Shown here: positions 1 to 12,006 of the stretch, piece after piece
Layout: every line of letters begins with the position of its first letter
Position numbering within the stretch: position 1 is the stretch's first letter
DNA from: Enoplolaimus lenunculus
Taxonomy: Eukaryota; Nematoda; Enoplea; Enoplida; Thoracostomopsidae
Reading direction: 5' to 3'
Length of the DNA stretch: 64,000 nt
NCBI GenBank assembly: GCA_030248215.1
Contig: JASANG010002626.1
Location: 184,862-248,861 of the forward strand
Position numbers and translations under genes: made by a program
The notes under the pieces: model-generated
What the model saw: the letters and a program-made list of their open reading frames with translations, nothing else
What the model was told of the DNA's origin: nothing
Database searches by the model: none

Positions 1-94
1 TTTCATAGTATTCAAAAATGAAATTACTCCAAAAGTTTTGGGGGACCATGGCCCCGTTGCCCCTTCTCTGGCTAAGCCCGTGTTCAAATCGCAG

Positions 95-274
95 CCTCTC
101 AGGTACGAGACATTTACCATCCTCGCTACTCAGCTATTGGAACTTGACGCTCGAGACCGAAAGGGCTTTCATGATGCAGTCATTGTTAAGCGCTGCGTAT
201 TGTGTAATAATTATCGGTATACAGTTTGCGTTAAGTTGCTCGCAGTATACTCTATTAATATGGCAAGGGGTTGA
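95..274 (+). CDS. Possible exon, product unknown
   Basis: A 3' splice-like ATCGCAG ends at 94, and the frame reads PLRYETFTILATQLLELDAR and on to a TGA at 272-274. The amino-acid mix looks more protein-like than the surrounding frames, and the sequence is not repeated in this window. A GGTATAC at 214 could be a donor. No family was recognised. It may be the end of a gene lying to the left. Confidence 0.22.
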   Translation, partial: PLRYETFTILATQLLELDARDRKGFHDAVIVKRCVLCNNYRYTVCVKLLAVYSINMARG

Positions 275-332
275 ATCGCTTTACGTGAAACCGCTTGTTT
301 TGACGCTATTCCGACACCAACATTGCTTGTTG

Positions 333-564
333 CTTTGTAAATTCCAATGAGTTGATTAATAAGTTCAGCTTGCTAATTGGTTATTTCTGAATTAATATCA
401 GTAAACATTAACTAATTCTCAGTTGAGTTGATTCTCACTCTGAATTGAGTTGAATTTGTGTTAGTTGATTAATTAGCTCAGAATGAATTCAATAAACTCA
501 AAATTCAGAGTTCTGATAGTCCTAACTCAGACTGAGTGATTCAACTCACTGAAATTTACAGTGT
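333..564. mobile_element. Family D element
   Basis: TTTGTAAATTCCAATGAGTT at the left and AACTCACTGAAATTTACAGT at the right are inverted; the interior carries ATTAACTAATTCTCAGTTGA blocks. Confidence 0.7.
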
Positions 565-740
565 GTCATTTTCTAAATTCATCACATTATTTTCTATTGT
601 TTTCATGAAGATTCGGGCTTGTATCCTGGAAAAAGCCAGCTATATTCTTAGTATTTTATTAACAATTTTTTCTACTCGCCAGCTGTTTACCTAATTTTAG
701 AGACCAATAAACATTTGTCTTTATATTGTTGTCTGCGTTT

Positions 741-1088
741 ACACTGTAAATTCCAAAGCGTTGATTAATCAACTCATAGAAAGAATTAGTTATTTTTGGT
801 TATATTTGCTACGAGAACAGATAGGAATCACATGTTTTCTTCACAGTAAACTCCAATGATTAGGTTAATCAACTCACAGAGAGAATTAACTATTTTGGGT
901 TGTTTCTGAGTTAATTACAGTATATACTAATTAACTCTGAGCTGATTTAATTCCGGGCAACTTGATTAATTAACTCAGAATAAGTTCAATCAATTCAGAA
1001 TTGTGAGTTTTGAAAGAACTAATTCAGAGCTCACGCTTCTGAGTGAATAAAACTGATTTTGAGTTAAAATCAATTCACTGGAAATAAA
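741..1088. mobile_element. Family D element plus truncated copy
   Basis: Two left ends, ACACTGTAAATTCCAAAGCG (741) and CACAGTAAACTCCAATGATT (842), but one right end, AAAATCAATTCACTGGAAAT. The first copy is cut off at about 835. Confidence 0.65.
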
Positions 1089-1420
1089 TTAGTTTTTAAA
1101 AACAATTTCGACAACTTTAAAATTTATTTCGATTGAATAAATATTTTTTGATCTTTAGCCGTGAAAGCCAACCATCTGATGATGACTTCTGGTGAAAGTG
1201 AAGATATTTCAACAAGAAATGATACGATATAAAAATGTGATTACACTTGTGAATATTTCAAATTAAAATGCGTCGGTTGTCCGTTTGAAATTTGCAATTT
1301 TTTAAAATTGTTTCAAAATAACAAACCGCATGTTTGAATTCATGATTGCATTCCCTGTTAGCCAACGGAAAACGTAAACCTTTGTCCCAAGAAATTCGTA
1401 AAATTACTTGACAGACAGAA

Positions 1421-1803
1421 CCCGTATTTTCAAATGTGTGTAAAAACCTAAATCAAGCTGGTGATAGGTCTTGTGGCACATGTATAGAACAGGACCGGAT
1501 CGCTTTCCGGAGGAGTTATAATAGAGTCAGTTTAAGCTTTGGATTAATTTTTTTGCTTAGGCTTAGGCTTAGGCTTAATAGGCTTGGGAATATGCTTATA
1601 CTACAGTTCCTGCCCTGTTCTATACATGGGCCGGTCTTGTCATTTTCGAACAAGTGACTGCTGAGGTTCGAAAGTTAGCACATTTTTCGCATTTGAATTG
1701 TCCTGTTTCTGTGCCGGTTTTGAGATCCGCAAATGTACGAGTTCATCAGTTTGGAAACTTATTGATAGCTGGTGACACATGCTATGCGCATTTGAAAACA
1801 TTG
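1421..1803. mobile_element. Family E MITE interrupted by a family A copy
   Basis: CCCGTATTTTCAAATGTGTG at the left and GCTATGCGCATTTGAAAACA at the right are family E ends. Positions 1474-1633 are a family A insertion. Confidence 0.75.
1474..1633 (+). mobile_element. Family A MITE nested in family E
   Basis: GGCACATGTATAGAACAGGA and CCTGTTCTATACATGGGCC ends, with TTAGGCTTAGGCTTAGGC core. Belongs to the subtype with CGGATCGCTTTCCGGAGGAG (compare 19131 and 54581). Confidence 0.85.
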
Positions 1804-1959
1804 GTCAGGGTATCAATTGTTCTCAATACACTAAATTCATTCTAAAACGTTAAAAAATTCTTATTGAAAACTTTGGATGTAGCGCCCTGCAATGTAGACC
1901 GTCACCATGGGCTATTTAGTGGGATTTCTTAATTTACAATCACCACTGGATGGCATACC

Positions 1960-2227
1960 GGGCCGACGGAACCACGGACGCACCATTTGGCCCGTGTAAT
2001 GATTAGGAGCAGAATGTTCTCCGCGGGACAGTATAATAGAGTAAGCTTAGGCTTTAGACTAATTTTTTGCTTAAGTTCAGGTGTATAAGCCCATCAGGGA
2101 CGCACCGTTTTGCCCGTGTAAATGATAAGTTGTGAAACCTTTCTCGCTGGACTGTAATAGAGTAAGTTTAGGCTTTAAACTAATTTTTTACTTAAGTTCC
2201 GGTATAAGGCCATTCTTACGCTTAGGC
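1960..2227 (+). mobile_element. Degenerate family A left parts
   Basis: GTAATGATTAGGAGCAGAAT and GTAAATGATAAGTTGTGAAA each start a decayed copy with GTAAGCTTAGGCTTTAGACT-like sequence; neither keeps a right end. Confidence 0.5.
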
Positions 2228-2485
2228 GGCCCATGTAAAGATCAGGGGCGGAACGTTTTTATGTTTGACTAGAATAGAGCAACCTTAAGCTTTAGACTAT
2301 TTTTTTTTGTTTGACGTAGGCTTAGGCTTAGGCTTAGCAATAAACTCATTCTTAGCTTAGGCTTAAGCTTAGGCTTAGGCTTAGGAATATGTTTATAATA
2401 CTGTTCAGCCCCGGTTCTTTACATTGGCCGCTGGCTTAGGAATATGCTTATACTACTATTACGGCTCTATTCTATATATTGGTTC
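2228..2485 (+). mobile_element. Family A MITE plus adjacent right-end fragment
   Basis: The full copy is 2228-2429 (GGCCCATGTAAAGATCAGGG to GGTTCTTTACATTGGCC). A second right end follows at 2432-2485 (GGCTTAGGAATATGCTTATA). Confidence 0.8.
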
Positions 2486-3364
2486 ACCTTTTCAGATATC
2501 AGCACTCTCAACACAAATTCAACTCTGCCAGGTAGAGACCCTGATATATTGAATTTATTAATTTACCAAACAATATTTAAAAAACCTAATAGTGATTCAT
2601 TTTTTGAATCGGCCCTACCAATCACAATCCCTCGGTGATAACTACTGATCAGTGCCATCCGAACCAAATACGGGACAGGGCACAAACAGCATGTGCATAA
2701 ATAGTGGAAGCATCCTCGCGACCGAAGTGAACGAGAATCGAAGCGCAATTTTAGCATTAAATTGACTACACCAGAGTCATATGTGCGACTCAGTGAGTCG
2801 AATTTGACTCTGACGGAGTTGAATTAGACTTATTTCGGAGAGAGTAAATTTGACTCACTGTTTTTTGCAGTGTAGAGGAAGTGAGCGCACCACTTCCCTC
2901 TTCTGTTCGGTCTCTGATCGTCCGCTTGTCCTGGAAATTTATTGTCAGCTAAATTTCAATAGCTCTAAACGCTAAAATTTTTGTAACATATATCGCTACC
3001 TGTATGAAATTTTACCGGTCATATTTACATTTCAAACTTTAACGGTGATTGCTGAAGCTGCTTAACAGTTTTGTTGTTTGCATAATTGCAAAATTGCGTT
3101 CAGCGCATCTTTCTTGTCGACTGTACAGAGCTTGCACCTGCCCCATACAACGCTGTACTTGAGAAATGATATTCTGTGTAGTTTATGCAATCGTCTGCAA
3201 GCTACGTCAACTGCATTCTGCTATAATTGAAAATTTTAGCACTTTAAGCAGTTTGCTAGTAAACATTGCGCGTTTCGTTTATTTAGCATTGCTTACATCT
3301 GTGTTTTATCCTGAAAATTGAAAGATTTGGTTTGAGGTAGAATATGAGCGGTTTGAAAATAGAG
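2486..3364. other. No gene seen; half-copy of family C
   Basis: 2768-2875 carries one arm of family C (AGTGAGTCGAATTTGACTCT to CACTGTTTTTTGCAGTG). The rest is AT-rich, non-repetitive sequence. Confidence 0.5.
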
Positions 3365-3547
3365 GGCCATGTAAAGATCAGGGGCGGAACGTTGTTCTGT
3401 AGGACTGCAATACCGTAAACTTAAGCTAGGCTAATTTTTTGCTTGGCTTAGGCGAAGCCTTAGGTTTAGGAATATGCTCATTCTTACGCTTAGGCTTAGG
3501 CTTAGGAATACGCTTAATACTGTTCCGTTCTGTTTTTAGCATTGGTC
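3365..3547 (+). mobile_element. Family A MITE
   Basis: GGCCATGTAAAGATCAGGGG and CTGTTTTTAGCATTGGTCC ends. TTAGGTTTAGG-type remnants continue at 3655-3720. Confidence 0.78.
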
Positions 3548-4116
3548 CAATAAAGCCAAGAAAATTTTAATATTTCACCCGTTACCAGTGGCCGATCACA
3601 CATTCTCCAATAAGCATTAAAAGTTATGGTTCTTGTAAACTTTCCTTCAAATGATTAGGCTTAGGTTCAGACTTATACGTAGGTTTAGGTTTAGGTTTCA
3701 GAAAATGCTTGGTTATTAAGTTGATAGGTTTCGGAAATCTTTGCGTATAAGCCGAAGCTTAAGACTTAGCCAGTGACATAACCTAAGCTGAAGCCGGATC
3801 ATAAGACTAAACCTGAGCCTTTACCTGAAATGTGGAGGAAATGTACAAGGGTACAATTGATATAGTAGGCCTAGCGTATACTTTAGGCTGGGGAATTTGA
3901 GTCTGGTTCCCCACCAATCGATGGTCCAAAATACGTTTTCTCCGTATCATTTTCAGTCAAATTATTAAAGAACCAGATTTGTATATTTTCCAGCACGCAT
4001 TCCTTCATGGCAGTAAACTTTCGGCAAAACCGTTAATGTTTCTATTCATTGTTTTAAATACACTCTTGTGACCATTATGAGGAACATTAATAACTTGAAA
4101 TATATATATAATTTTT
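3548..4116. other. AT-rich stretch with TTAGGC-like remnants
   Basis: Apart from the 3655-3720 remnant and GCCTAAG-type motifs near 3750-3820, nothing is recognised. Confidence 0.4.
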
Positions 4117-4327
4117 GGTCAATGTACAGGACAGGGGCTGAACAGTATTATAAGCATATTCCGAAGCCTAAGCCTAAGCGTAACCGTAACCGTAAGAATG
4201 AGCATATTCCTAAGCCTAAGCCTAAGCGCCTATAACCCTAAGCCAAGCCACAAATTAGTCGAAAGCTTAAGCTTACTCTTTTCTAGTACCACAAAAAACG
4301 CTCCGCCCTCTGATCTTTACATGTACC
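4117..4327 (-). mobile_element. Family A MITE
   Basis: GGTCAATGTACAGGACAGGG and CTGATCTTTACATGTACCC ends with CCTAAGCCTAAGCG core. Confidence 0.82.
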
Positions 4328-4444
4328 CCTAACATCTAAGATTTTGAAATATATCCGGGATCCTTTCTAAATTTTAATTAAAGTTTTTTTCACTATTGCT
4401 TAATAATATTTCAAATTGTTTTGAACTTTAAATAACTTGATAAC

Positions 4445-4575
4445 CTATCATGAATCGCCGGTACAGCTATTGCTGCAGTAGAACTCAACACGCAGATTGT
4501 CATTGTAGACGCCGCCCAACATCAGCCATAGAGTACAGTGTGCCAACTGATAATTATTCAGGTAAGCTTTTATGG
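4445..4575. CDS. Possible exon, strand uncertain
   Basis: On + an ATG at 4450 reads MNRRYSYCCSRTQHADCHCR and reaches a perfect donor TTCAG/GTAAGC at 4561. On - a TTATCAG acceptor leads into LAHCTLWLMLGGVYNDNLRV and a TGA at 4450-4448. Both look plausible and at most one is real; no family recognised. Confidence 0.2.
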
Positions 4576-5002
4576 GTCTTTCAAGGGTGCGCACTGCGTT
4601 GGAAATGCATCTACTACCTTGAAGACAGTCCTTTCGGTTTGAAATCAAACTAAACCGATGTTTGCTCAAAACAGGGTTCGTTTTGAACATTTTATCCGTC
4701 TGCCCTTCGTCTCGTACGTTGATTATTTCACACTTAAATTTGAATTTTTAAATTTTTAAATTTTCAAGGATAGTTTAAGTTTGGCGAAAAGACATCTTTT
4801 TAAAGCAAAACTGTCTGCACAGTTTAGCTTCGAATAGTTTACAAAGTTTGATATTTTTCGGACAGACGGCTGGCAACCGAAAGGAGCGGAGTGTCCATAT
4901 ATGCTTGCTAACTTGAAACCAGTAAAAATTCTTTGGATTCCATGCCGCTGCATTCCAAACAAGTATAAATAAAAGTTTCGGAGTATGTAAATATCGTGGG
5001 TG

Positions 5003-5173
5003 AAGCGTGTTTCCGCGAGACTGCAACACAATAAGCTTAAGCATATTAGACTATTTTTTTTGCTTAGGCTTAATACGCTTACCGCGGTATCGGCTTATCT
5101 TTTCTATCAAGCTTTAGGCTTATAGACGAATGTGCTAAATACTACTGTTGTGGCCCTGTTCTATACACTGGAA
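5003..5173 (+). mobile_element. Family A MITE, left end decayed
   Basis: GTTTCCGCGAGACTGCAACA, TAAGCTTAAGCATATTAGAC and the right end GGCCCTGTTCTATACACTGG. Confidence 0.65.
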
Positions 5174-5249
5174 AACGTTTGACTCAAGCGCGTTTTTGTC
5201 TACAAAACTGTTCGCCATAGCAAATTGATAAGCATATTCGAAGAATCCT

Positions 5250-5466
5250 ACACAGCAAAAAATGGTGAGTCAAATAGACTCTCTCCGAAATAGACTCTAT
5301 GGGACTACATAAATTGAGTCAAAATTCGACTCCGGCAGAGTGAAATTCGATTCACTGGGTCGCATGTTTGACTCTGGCGGAGTCGAATTTGACTCAGTTT
5401 GTGTAGTCAGTCCCGTAGAGCCTATTTCGGAGAGAGTCAATTTCACTCACCATTTTTTGCAGTGTA
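5250..5466. mobile_element. Family C near-palindromic MITE
   Basis: ACACAGCAAAAAATGGTGAG and CTCACCATTTTTTGCAGTGT ends; the two halves pair almost throughout (GAGTCAAAATTCGACTCC and GGAGTCGAATTTGACTC). Confidence 0.88.
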
Positions 5467-6010
5467 TGTTCACGAAAATGTGTTACTTCTTCGTGCCTGT
5501 TAGTTGCCCTGTCAAAAGCCAATCGGTGGCGTCTGGACCAGATCTCAGTTCGGCAGGTAATACGTACGCGTAAATGTTTTTTTGCTAATAACCGTAACGG
5601 GCAATAATTTTTTGGACCGTTTACTGACCTAAAAGATTATTGTGAAACAACTTTTTGTCTTACCGATTCAAAAAGTTTAATATGAAATATATCTCGATAT
5701 AAACTTTACCATACTACTCACTAACACAAAGATACCTAAAATTAAGTAAAACTGTTGCCGAATTAAGTGTCGGTTTTACTTACTATAGTGCTTGACAAAC
5801 TTGATATTAAGCAAACACAAAATTTTTAGCTTTAGATTTACTTATTTAATCAGAAAATGACAGCAGTAGTTTTACTTATTTATACATTATTTAAGCAAAG
5901 ATTTGCTCAATATTTAGGACTCTTATACTTAAAAAGTTGGTAAAATATAACTATAGTATTTTAAGTAGTGTGTTTTTACAGAGTACAAAGTGTATTAATA
6001 CAATTTTTAC
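5467..6010. other. AT-rich stretch, no gene
   Basis: No repeat family or convincing exon. AATTAAGTAAAACT-type motifs recur loosely between 5740 and 5900. Confidence 0.4.
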
Positions 6011-6398
6011 GGCCAATGTTACTTTAACGGGTGTAACAGTAGATTAAGCGTATTTCTAAGCCTTAGCCTAAGCCTTGCAAAAATGTGTTCCTAAGCCTAA
6101 GCCTACACTGTAAAAAATGGGGAGTCAAATTGACTCTCTCGGAAACAGGCTTTTCCTGACTACACAAACTGAGTCAAATTTGACTCCGCCAGAGTCAAAT
6201 TCGATTCACTATTGACTCTGGCGGAGTAAAATTTGACTCAGTTTGTGTAGTCAGGAAAAGCCAACTTTCCGAGAGAGTCAATTTGACTCCCCATTTTTTA
6301 CAGTGTAAACCTAAGCAAAAAATGTAATCTAGAATCTAAAACTACTCTTTTATGGACCCACCAGAAATCTGGACGCCCCCTTAAAGTAAACACGGGCC
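6011..6398 (-). mobile_element. Family B MITE interrupted by family C, 8-bp target duplication
   Basis: GGCCAATGTTACTTTAACGG at the left and CCTTAAAGTAAACACGGGCC at the right. ATTTTTAC at 6003-6010 and 6399-6406. The interruption is 6106-6305. Confidence 0.93.
6106..6305. mobile_element. Family C MITE nested in family B, TA target
   Basis: CACTGTAAAAAATGGGGAGT and ACTCCCCATTTTTTACAGTG are exact inverses; TA flanks at 6104-6105 and 6306-6307. Arms pair for most of the 200 bases, a long hairpin if transcribed. Confidence 0.93.
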
Positions 6399-8229
6399 AT
6401 TTTTACAATATCATGCGTACACCAGGTGACTTTTGAGGGCGTACAGTGATAACTACTAAATCATAAAAAAACCGTCAGTACGGCACACACTGAAGCTAAA
6501 AAGTTCCAGCGTCAAAGTTGCTGGACTATTTATAAAAATAAAAATTTGAACAAATTTTCCAATTTGTCACAACAATTTCAAGTGTAACTGCATAACGATA
6601 GCAACCGTATCAGTTTAATATAGTAGTATGCGTAACGCGAATTACTATGGTCATCATAAATGAAACAAAATTAAAGTTTGCAGTTGCAATTATATACATA
6701 AAGTTGCATGCATCGCGTAAAACGAAATTAAATTTTACAACTTGAGCTCTGCCAGAGTAGGGGGCGTCGATGATAAACACCCTTTTATTCTTCACAAGTA
6801 GTAGCTTAATCTTTCTATGATTGAATAGTTTCTTTATTTGTACGTACGGTTTTTCTTGTATGCTAAACCCAAAAATATACGATTATTTTCCGTAGGTTCC
6901 GCCCGTTAATCTACTGAAATATTTTCAATATAAGTTGATATCGGCAATTTGTTGTACTGTTTTGCACAAATTAGGTGACAACATAGCGTACAGGCAGTGC
7001 GAATATTGCAGTTGCAAGTTTTAATTTAACTTTAAAATTGTTTATTTTATACTTCTCAACATCGATAGACATTTTGAGAAATAAAATTTTTATGTTTACA
7101 GTTTGAATTTGTGAAATTTGGCTTGAAACGATTTAGAATTACAACCTAATATTTTATTACCCCCAACGTGCCAATGGTTGTGCGGTAAATGATGTTTCCG
7201 TTATCTGTCTGATCGTGGTTCACCGGAAGCGGAAAACACAGAAATATTTTTCGAGTTAAATGTTTCGTTAGGTCCAACAGAAATGCTCTGCTGTTTCTGA
7301 AAGGAACAGGGGGTGCGCGAGATTCAATAGTGAAAAAACTCGGGTGAATCGAGGGAGAAGGCAGACGTCGTTTTAGTGCTAAATCATTATAGAAGTGCTG
7401 GTTTTGATGTAAGTGGAGACCTTGACAATGGTTGGCCTACTCTTGCATCTATACTAGCGATCAGCCGGAATCAGCCAGTTTTAAAAAAGTTTAATTTTTA
7501 GGAAATATTCTGGTTTGTAACGCTATTACATGCCTCGAAACTTTGACCCATGCAGTGTAAAAGGTCTGCATAGTAAGTCTAACTTTAATCATAAAGCTAA
7601 GCCTAAACATAACCACAAGCCGCCTAAGCTTCTCAGCTTTCTTTAACTAAAATGGTGCATAATTTTCAAAAAACGTAACATTTCTTTTAAAACCCTGTCT
7701 ACGCCCCTGTTTAGTATGGACCTGTTGGTCCGTGAAGCACAAGGCCATGTCTTCAACAACTCAAAGCCGCTCTGTTTCACGGATGCTAAAGCCAAAAGCC
7801 TTGTGAATATCAATACCTTTGTTTGCTGCAATCTATACATCAGGGAGCAACCGGAATTATAAAATACAGGTGCTACCAAAAAATTTATTGTTAACGCCAT
7901 TTTATCACTTTTAATAGTGTAAACACACAAGTTAGAATGCCAAAATTCTGAAAAAAGTGCAGTAGCTGGAAACGTTATATAAGTTATGTAGTAATGCACA
8001 AATTGAAAATTTTGGCAATACACGCTCAGATAATTTTACAAAAATCAGTTAGAATATAATATGAAAAATTTTCTTAAATTTCCGAATCACAAAATTTTTC
8101 AGTACGAAAAACACTTAAAAATTCCGGTGAAAAAATACCGGATTTATTACCGGAACCGGATAGTGAAAAATACCGGATTTCCCAACCGCAACCGGAATTT
8201 CGGGTGCACCCTGATATATATACGAGTCA
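6399..8229. other. No supported gene; family M-like fragment
   Basis: 6405-6560 has ATCATGCGTACACCAGGTGA and CACACTGAAGCTAAAAAGTT, as in the M copy at 27271, and 6690-6720 has a right-end-like ATAAAGTTGCATGCATCGCG. A 48-codon frame at 7717-7863 (MDLLVREAQG start) is unrecognised. A family J-like CCGG-rich piece sits at 8130-8215. Confidence 0.4.
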
Positions 8230-8342
8230 GGGCGAATGTAAAGATCAGAGGTTGAACATTATTATAAGCATATTCCTAAGCCTAAAGCTTACTCTATTCT
8301 AGTCCCACAGAAAAACGTTCCGCCCCTGAACTTTACATGGGT
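8230..8342 (-). mobile_element. Family A MITE, short-core copy
   Basis: GGCGAATGTAAAGATCAGAG and CTGAACTTTACATGGGTT ends but only a single CCTAAGCC unit between them, about 113 bases in all. Confidence 0.75.
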
Positions 8343-9296
8343 TCGAGTTAGATACGGTAAAAACATGCTAGCTAGAGACTCTTGATTTGAAATTTTTTCC
8401 AGCAGTTGTTTAAAAAGGAATTTAAAATTTAAAAAGATTAAACAAAGCAATTTTTATAGCTTTAAGTGCTTAAAAATAGCGTCCGAAAAGTCAACGTTGG
8501 TATACGCGCTGAATTTTAGTTTATTTAAATACTAAAACAAGTACAATACTTTATTGTTTTTAATTTTAAACGGCATTCTCAAAACGTCTTGTTTGTTATA
8601 TCTTCGGCAATAAGCTTTGTTGAAAAAAATTTTTATATAATGCGTTTTTAGTTTTACCATTGGCAGACAGAAATTTCAGGTGGGGGTCAATTCGGTTTAT
8701 AATAGTGAAAAAAGCTCGCGAGCGAAACGAGCCAGAAATCAAACCTAATTTTAAACCTGAATCTTAGAAATTTGATTTTGATTCTGGTTAGACGTAACCT
8801 GCATCATAGAAATTAAATTTGATTTTGATTCTGGTTGGACGTATGTCTTTGGTGGCTGGCAACCGGAAATGAGTTCAAATTTAAAATTTGTTTTATAACA
8901 CTAAATGTACCCACTCACAAAATTTTTTGGTGATAAAATGATAAGCTCCCTACCTTACATTTTTTGCGTTTCGTAACATTTGCCTGCACGCCCCGCCAGA
9001 AATTTTTGGATTCGCCTCTTCACAGATGCGTAGCCTGGGTTTCATTTCGCAGGGAATACATCACTACAATCCGCAATCTTGCATACGCATCTGAATGTAT
9101 GCAGTAGTTTATTGTACTGTTCTTATGAAAATTGTCATATCATTTTTTAATTCCAGAAATTGTAAAGAAACTAAAAACCCTGGTTTTTGTCAGTTAAGTT
9201 GAATCGCGACATGAACATTATCTCGTCAAACTTGAGAACGAATTTTTTAGGGTTAGCACATAGGCATAGGTTTTAGAAAAAAGATCCCTTAAGGGG
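8343..9296. other. AT-rich stretch, no gene
   Basis: A local direct repeat, GAAATTTGATTTTGATTCTG, appears at 8766 and again near 8810. Nothing else recognised. Confidence 0.4.
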
Positions 9297-9627
9297 GGTA
9301 ATAAAAGAATAGTTCCAATTTTGAGTACCAATCAATACGAAACCGTGTTCCTAATAAGAGTCAGTAAGCGGATAGAGTCGCTAAACCTTATTAGAGTTCA
9401 TAACTGTCAATTATTCCTAATTGTAGTGTTAAATGACTCCACAACCGAATAATGTTGAGTGCTAAACTTTAAAGCATACTTGAGATTTGAAAGTGTATTC
9501 CTATAAGTATAACCTTGCATTATCGCTCAAGCTTTGGATACAAGACAAATAACCGTTTAATTCAATACCCTCTGGAGAGGTCAAATAAATATTAGCATCC
9601 CCCACCCCTCTTATTCGGGTCACTACA
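9297..9627. mobile_element. Family I element, left end altered
   Basis: AAGAGTCAGTAAGCGGATAG, TACCCTCTGGAGAGGTCAAA and the right end TCTTATTCGGGTCACTACAG match the 47291 copy. Confidence 0.72.
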
Positions 9628-10219
9628 GCAAACTTAAACTTTTCCAATATTATCCCAAGCCTAAATCTTTGCCGAAGATTTTACCTAAGCGCGCGGTTAA
9701 GCCAAAAGAATATGCTTCAAATGCTGATGTACATGCAGCCATAATGTTTTACTAACTTTCATCAAACCTACCCTGTCACGAAGTTCTGAATCCGAGGTTG
9801 CTAATTTAAAATGATATATTTAAATCTAAACAAATTTTAGTTTCATAGTAAAATTAAATTCATAATTCTTTCTTTCACGTATTAAGCACGTATTTAAATT
9901 GTCAGCGTTTCACTGCCGACATGCTCTATTTAGCTAAAATTTCTCAAAACAAAAATAGTTTTCAAACAATTTTAGTACGTAAATTTTGTCTATAAATGCG
10001 ATTTTCTTAAATTCCAGAATTATTGATTTTCGAATAAATCAAAATGTGTTACGATACAAGGATTTTTAATGTATAATCTTAGTATCGAATTATTTTCAAA
10101 GCTTCGAAGGGGGACTAGAGAATTAATGTTATGCTCTCTCGGCCATAAGTGATTATACCCCCGTTGTTGGTTCAGCTGTGGCACTCCCGTGGTTCGGCAA
10201 CAGAGACGGTAATCTATTT
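9628..10219. other. No supported gene
   Basis: Contains a TTAGGC-like remnant (9650-9720). A minus-strand frame at 10226-10020 (MDQIDYRLCC start, 68 codons) is open but unrecognised. Confidence 0.35.
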
Positions 10220-10417
10220 GGTCCATGTTGTGTTAAGGGGAGTCCAGGTTTCTGGTAGGTCTATAAAAGAGTAGGTTTAGGTTCTCGATTACATTTTTTT
10301 GCTTACGCTTAGGCTCAGGCTGAGGTTTAAGAACTCATTTTGAAACGCTTAGGCTTAGGCTAAGGCTTAGAAATACGCTTAATCAATTGTTTTACGCCCT
10401 TAAAAGTAACATTGGCC
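10220..10417 (+). mobile_element. Family B MITE
   Basis: GGTCCATGTTGTGTTAAGGG and CCTTAAAAGTAACATTGGCC ends; core GGCTTAGGCTAAGGCTTAG. Confidence 0.78.
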
Positions 10418-10809
10418 ATGTTTTTCAAAATTTTTAAGGTCATCCGGTGCTATTCATACTCGCACAGCGTAGTGCATCAGGAATGTCCCATCTGTTTAGT
10501 ACGCAATTGAAATATGACATCGCGTACAGACGACGGCGAAAAACGGTAACGGACTGCACCGAACTACAAGTTTTGCTGTACTTTAACTGTAAAAAGCTAA
10601 GGGACTGAAGAAGTTATTCACCTACATATGCCATTCTAACCAACGGCTATCAGACAAATACCCGGAACGGGATACGCAAGAATTAGGTGCGAAACAGTTA
10701 TTGAGTGATGTTAAACTACTAGCACCTTTACAATCACGAATCCCTGACTGTGAATTTGTTAAAACATAAATTGTTTTTGTAGTGTTTTATAATTTGTCGC
10801 ATATTTTTT

Positions 10810-10995
10810 GGCCAATGTATACAGCAACATGGTCGTAACAGTATAATGTAAGCATATTCGAAAGCCTAAGCGTAAACATAAAAATGAGCTCATACCTAAG
10901 CGTAAAGCATAAGCAAAAAATTTATTTAATACTTTAAGCTTACTGTATTGCAGTCTTGCAGAAAAACGTTTAGCCCGTAATCTTTTACATGAGCC
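10810..10995 (-). mobile_element. Family A MITE
   Basis: GGCCAATGTATACAGCAACA and CTTTTACATGAGCC ends; diverged core. Confidence 0.7.
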
Positions 10996-11423
10996 TATTT
11001 GTCAAATCGATTGTGCTTGTAGTGACAGTCAAGGTAAAATATGATGCAAACCAAACGGTAAACAGTGTTTGAAACCAGGTCAAACAATTAAGATTCTTTC
11101 CGAAAGTTGGGCCAGTTTTAAGCGAATGTCAGGCCGATGAGAATACCAGAAATGACCCAAGCATTTCAAAGTAGAAAATATGAACCGGTACATTAAATTC
11201 AGCAAAACATTGGCGTGCGTGACTGCACTTGAAATTCAAATATACGCTGCAACAACGGCTGTATATTCGAAAAACTATGCGGTTTATCTGAACGAAAAAG
11301 TATTTGGAAAGAAAATTGATTCGTACCAGTTTCTATCAGTTTAGTAAACAACGTTTACCAAGTACTAAGCGTTGGAGCGCAGATGTTAACCAATGTTTGG
11401 TAAAAAATATTTTTTAAACCAAA

Positions 11424-11644
11424 GGCTCATATTCTCAAATGTGTATAGCAACTAGCACCAGTTAGTTGAATAGGAGTTCAAACTCGCTTATTGCAGTTGC
11501 CTAGCTCAAAAATGGCACAGGAGTAGAGCAAATCAAATGTGACAAATGTGCGGAATTTTGAGCCTCAGCATTGACTGTTTTGAAAGTTTACAAGACCTGT
11601 CACAAACTGACGATAGGTGCTACGCACATTTGAGAATACGAGCC
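11424..11644. mobile_element. Family E MITE
   Basis: GGCTCATATTCTCAAATGTG and CACATTTGAGAATACGAGCC ends pair exactly over 18 bases; a well-kept copy. Confidence 0.85.
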
Positions 11645-11754
11645 AAAGACTCAACTTTTAATTCAAATTATAGAAAGAGTATAATTGTAACCTCTGTGTG
11701 GAAGTGAATATTAAGACACGTACCAGTAGATATTTCTCGTATTTTTACAAACGT

Positions 11755-12006
11755 TTTTCCCTAAGCCTAAGCCTAAGCCTAAGCGTAAGAATGAGCATAT
11801 TCTTAAGCCTTAACCCCAAGCTTTACGCCTAAGCCTAAGCGTAAGAAAGGGAATATTCCTAAGCCTATGCCTAAGCCTAAACCTAAGCGTAAGAATGCGT
11901 ATATGCCTAAGCCTAAGACTAAGCCTAAGCCAAGCAATAGTCCAAAGCTAAAACGTACTTTTCTAGTCCCACGGAAAAACGTTCCGCTCCTGATCTTTAC
12001 ATGGGC
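11755..12006 (-). mobile_element. Family A MITE with long telomere-like core, left end lost
   Basis: Runs of CCTAAGCCTAAGCCTAAG repeated in three blocks, each followed by GTAAGAATGAGCATATTC-like spacers; right end CTGATCTTTACATGGGCC. Confidence 0.82.
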
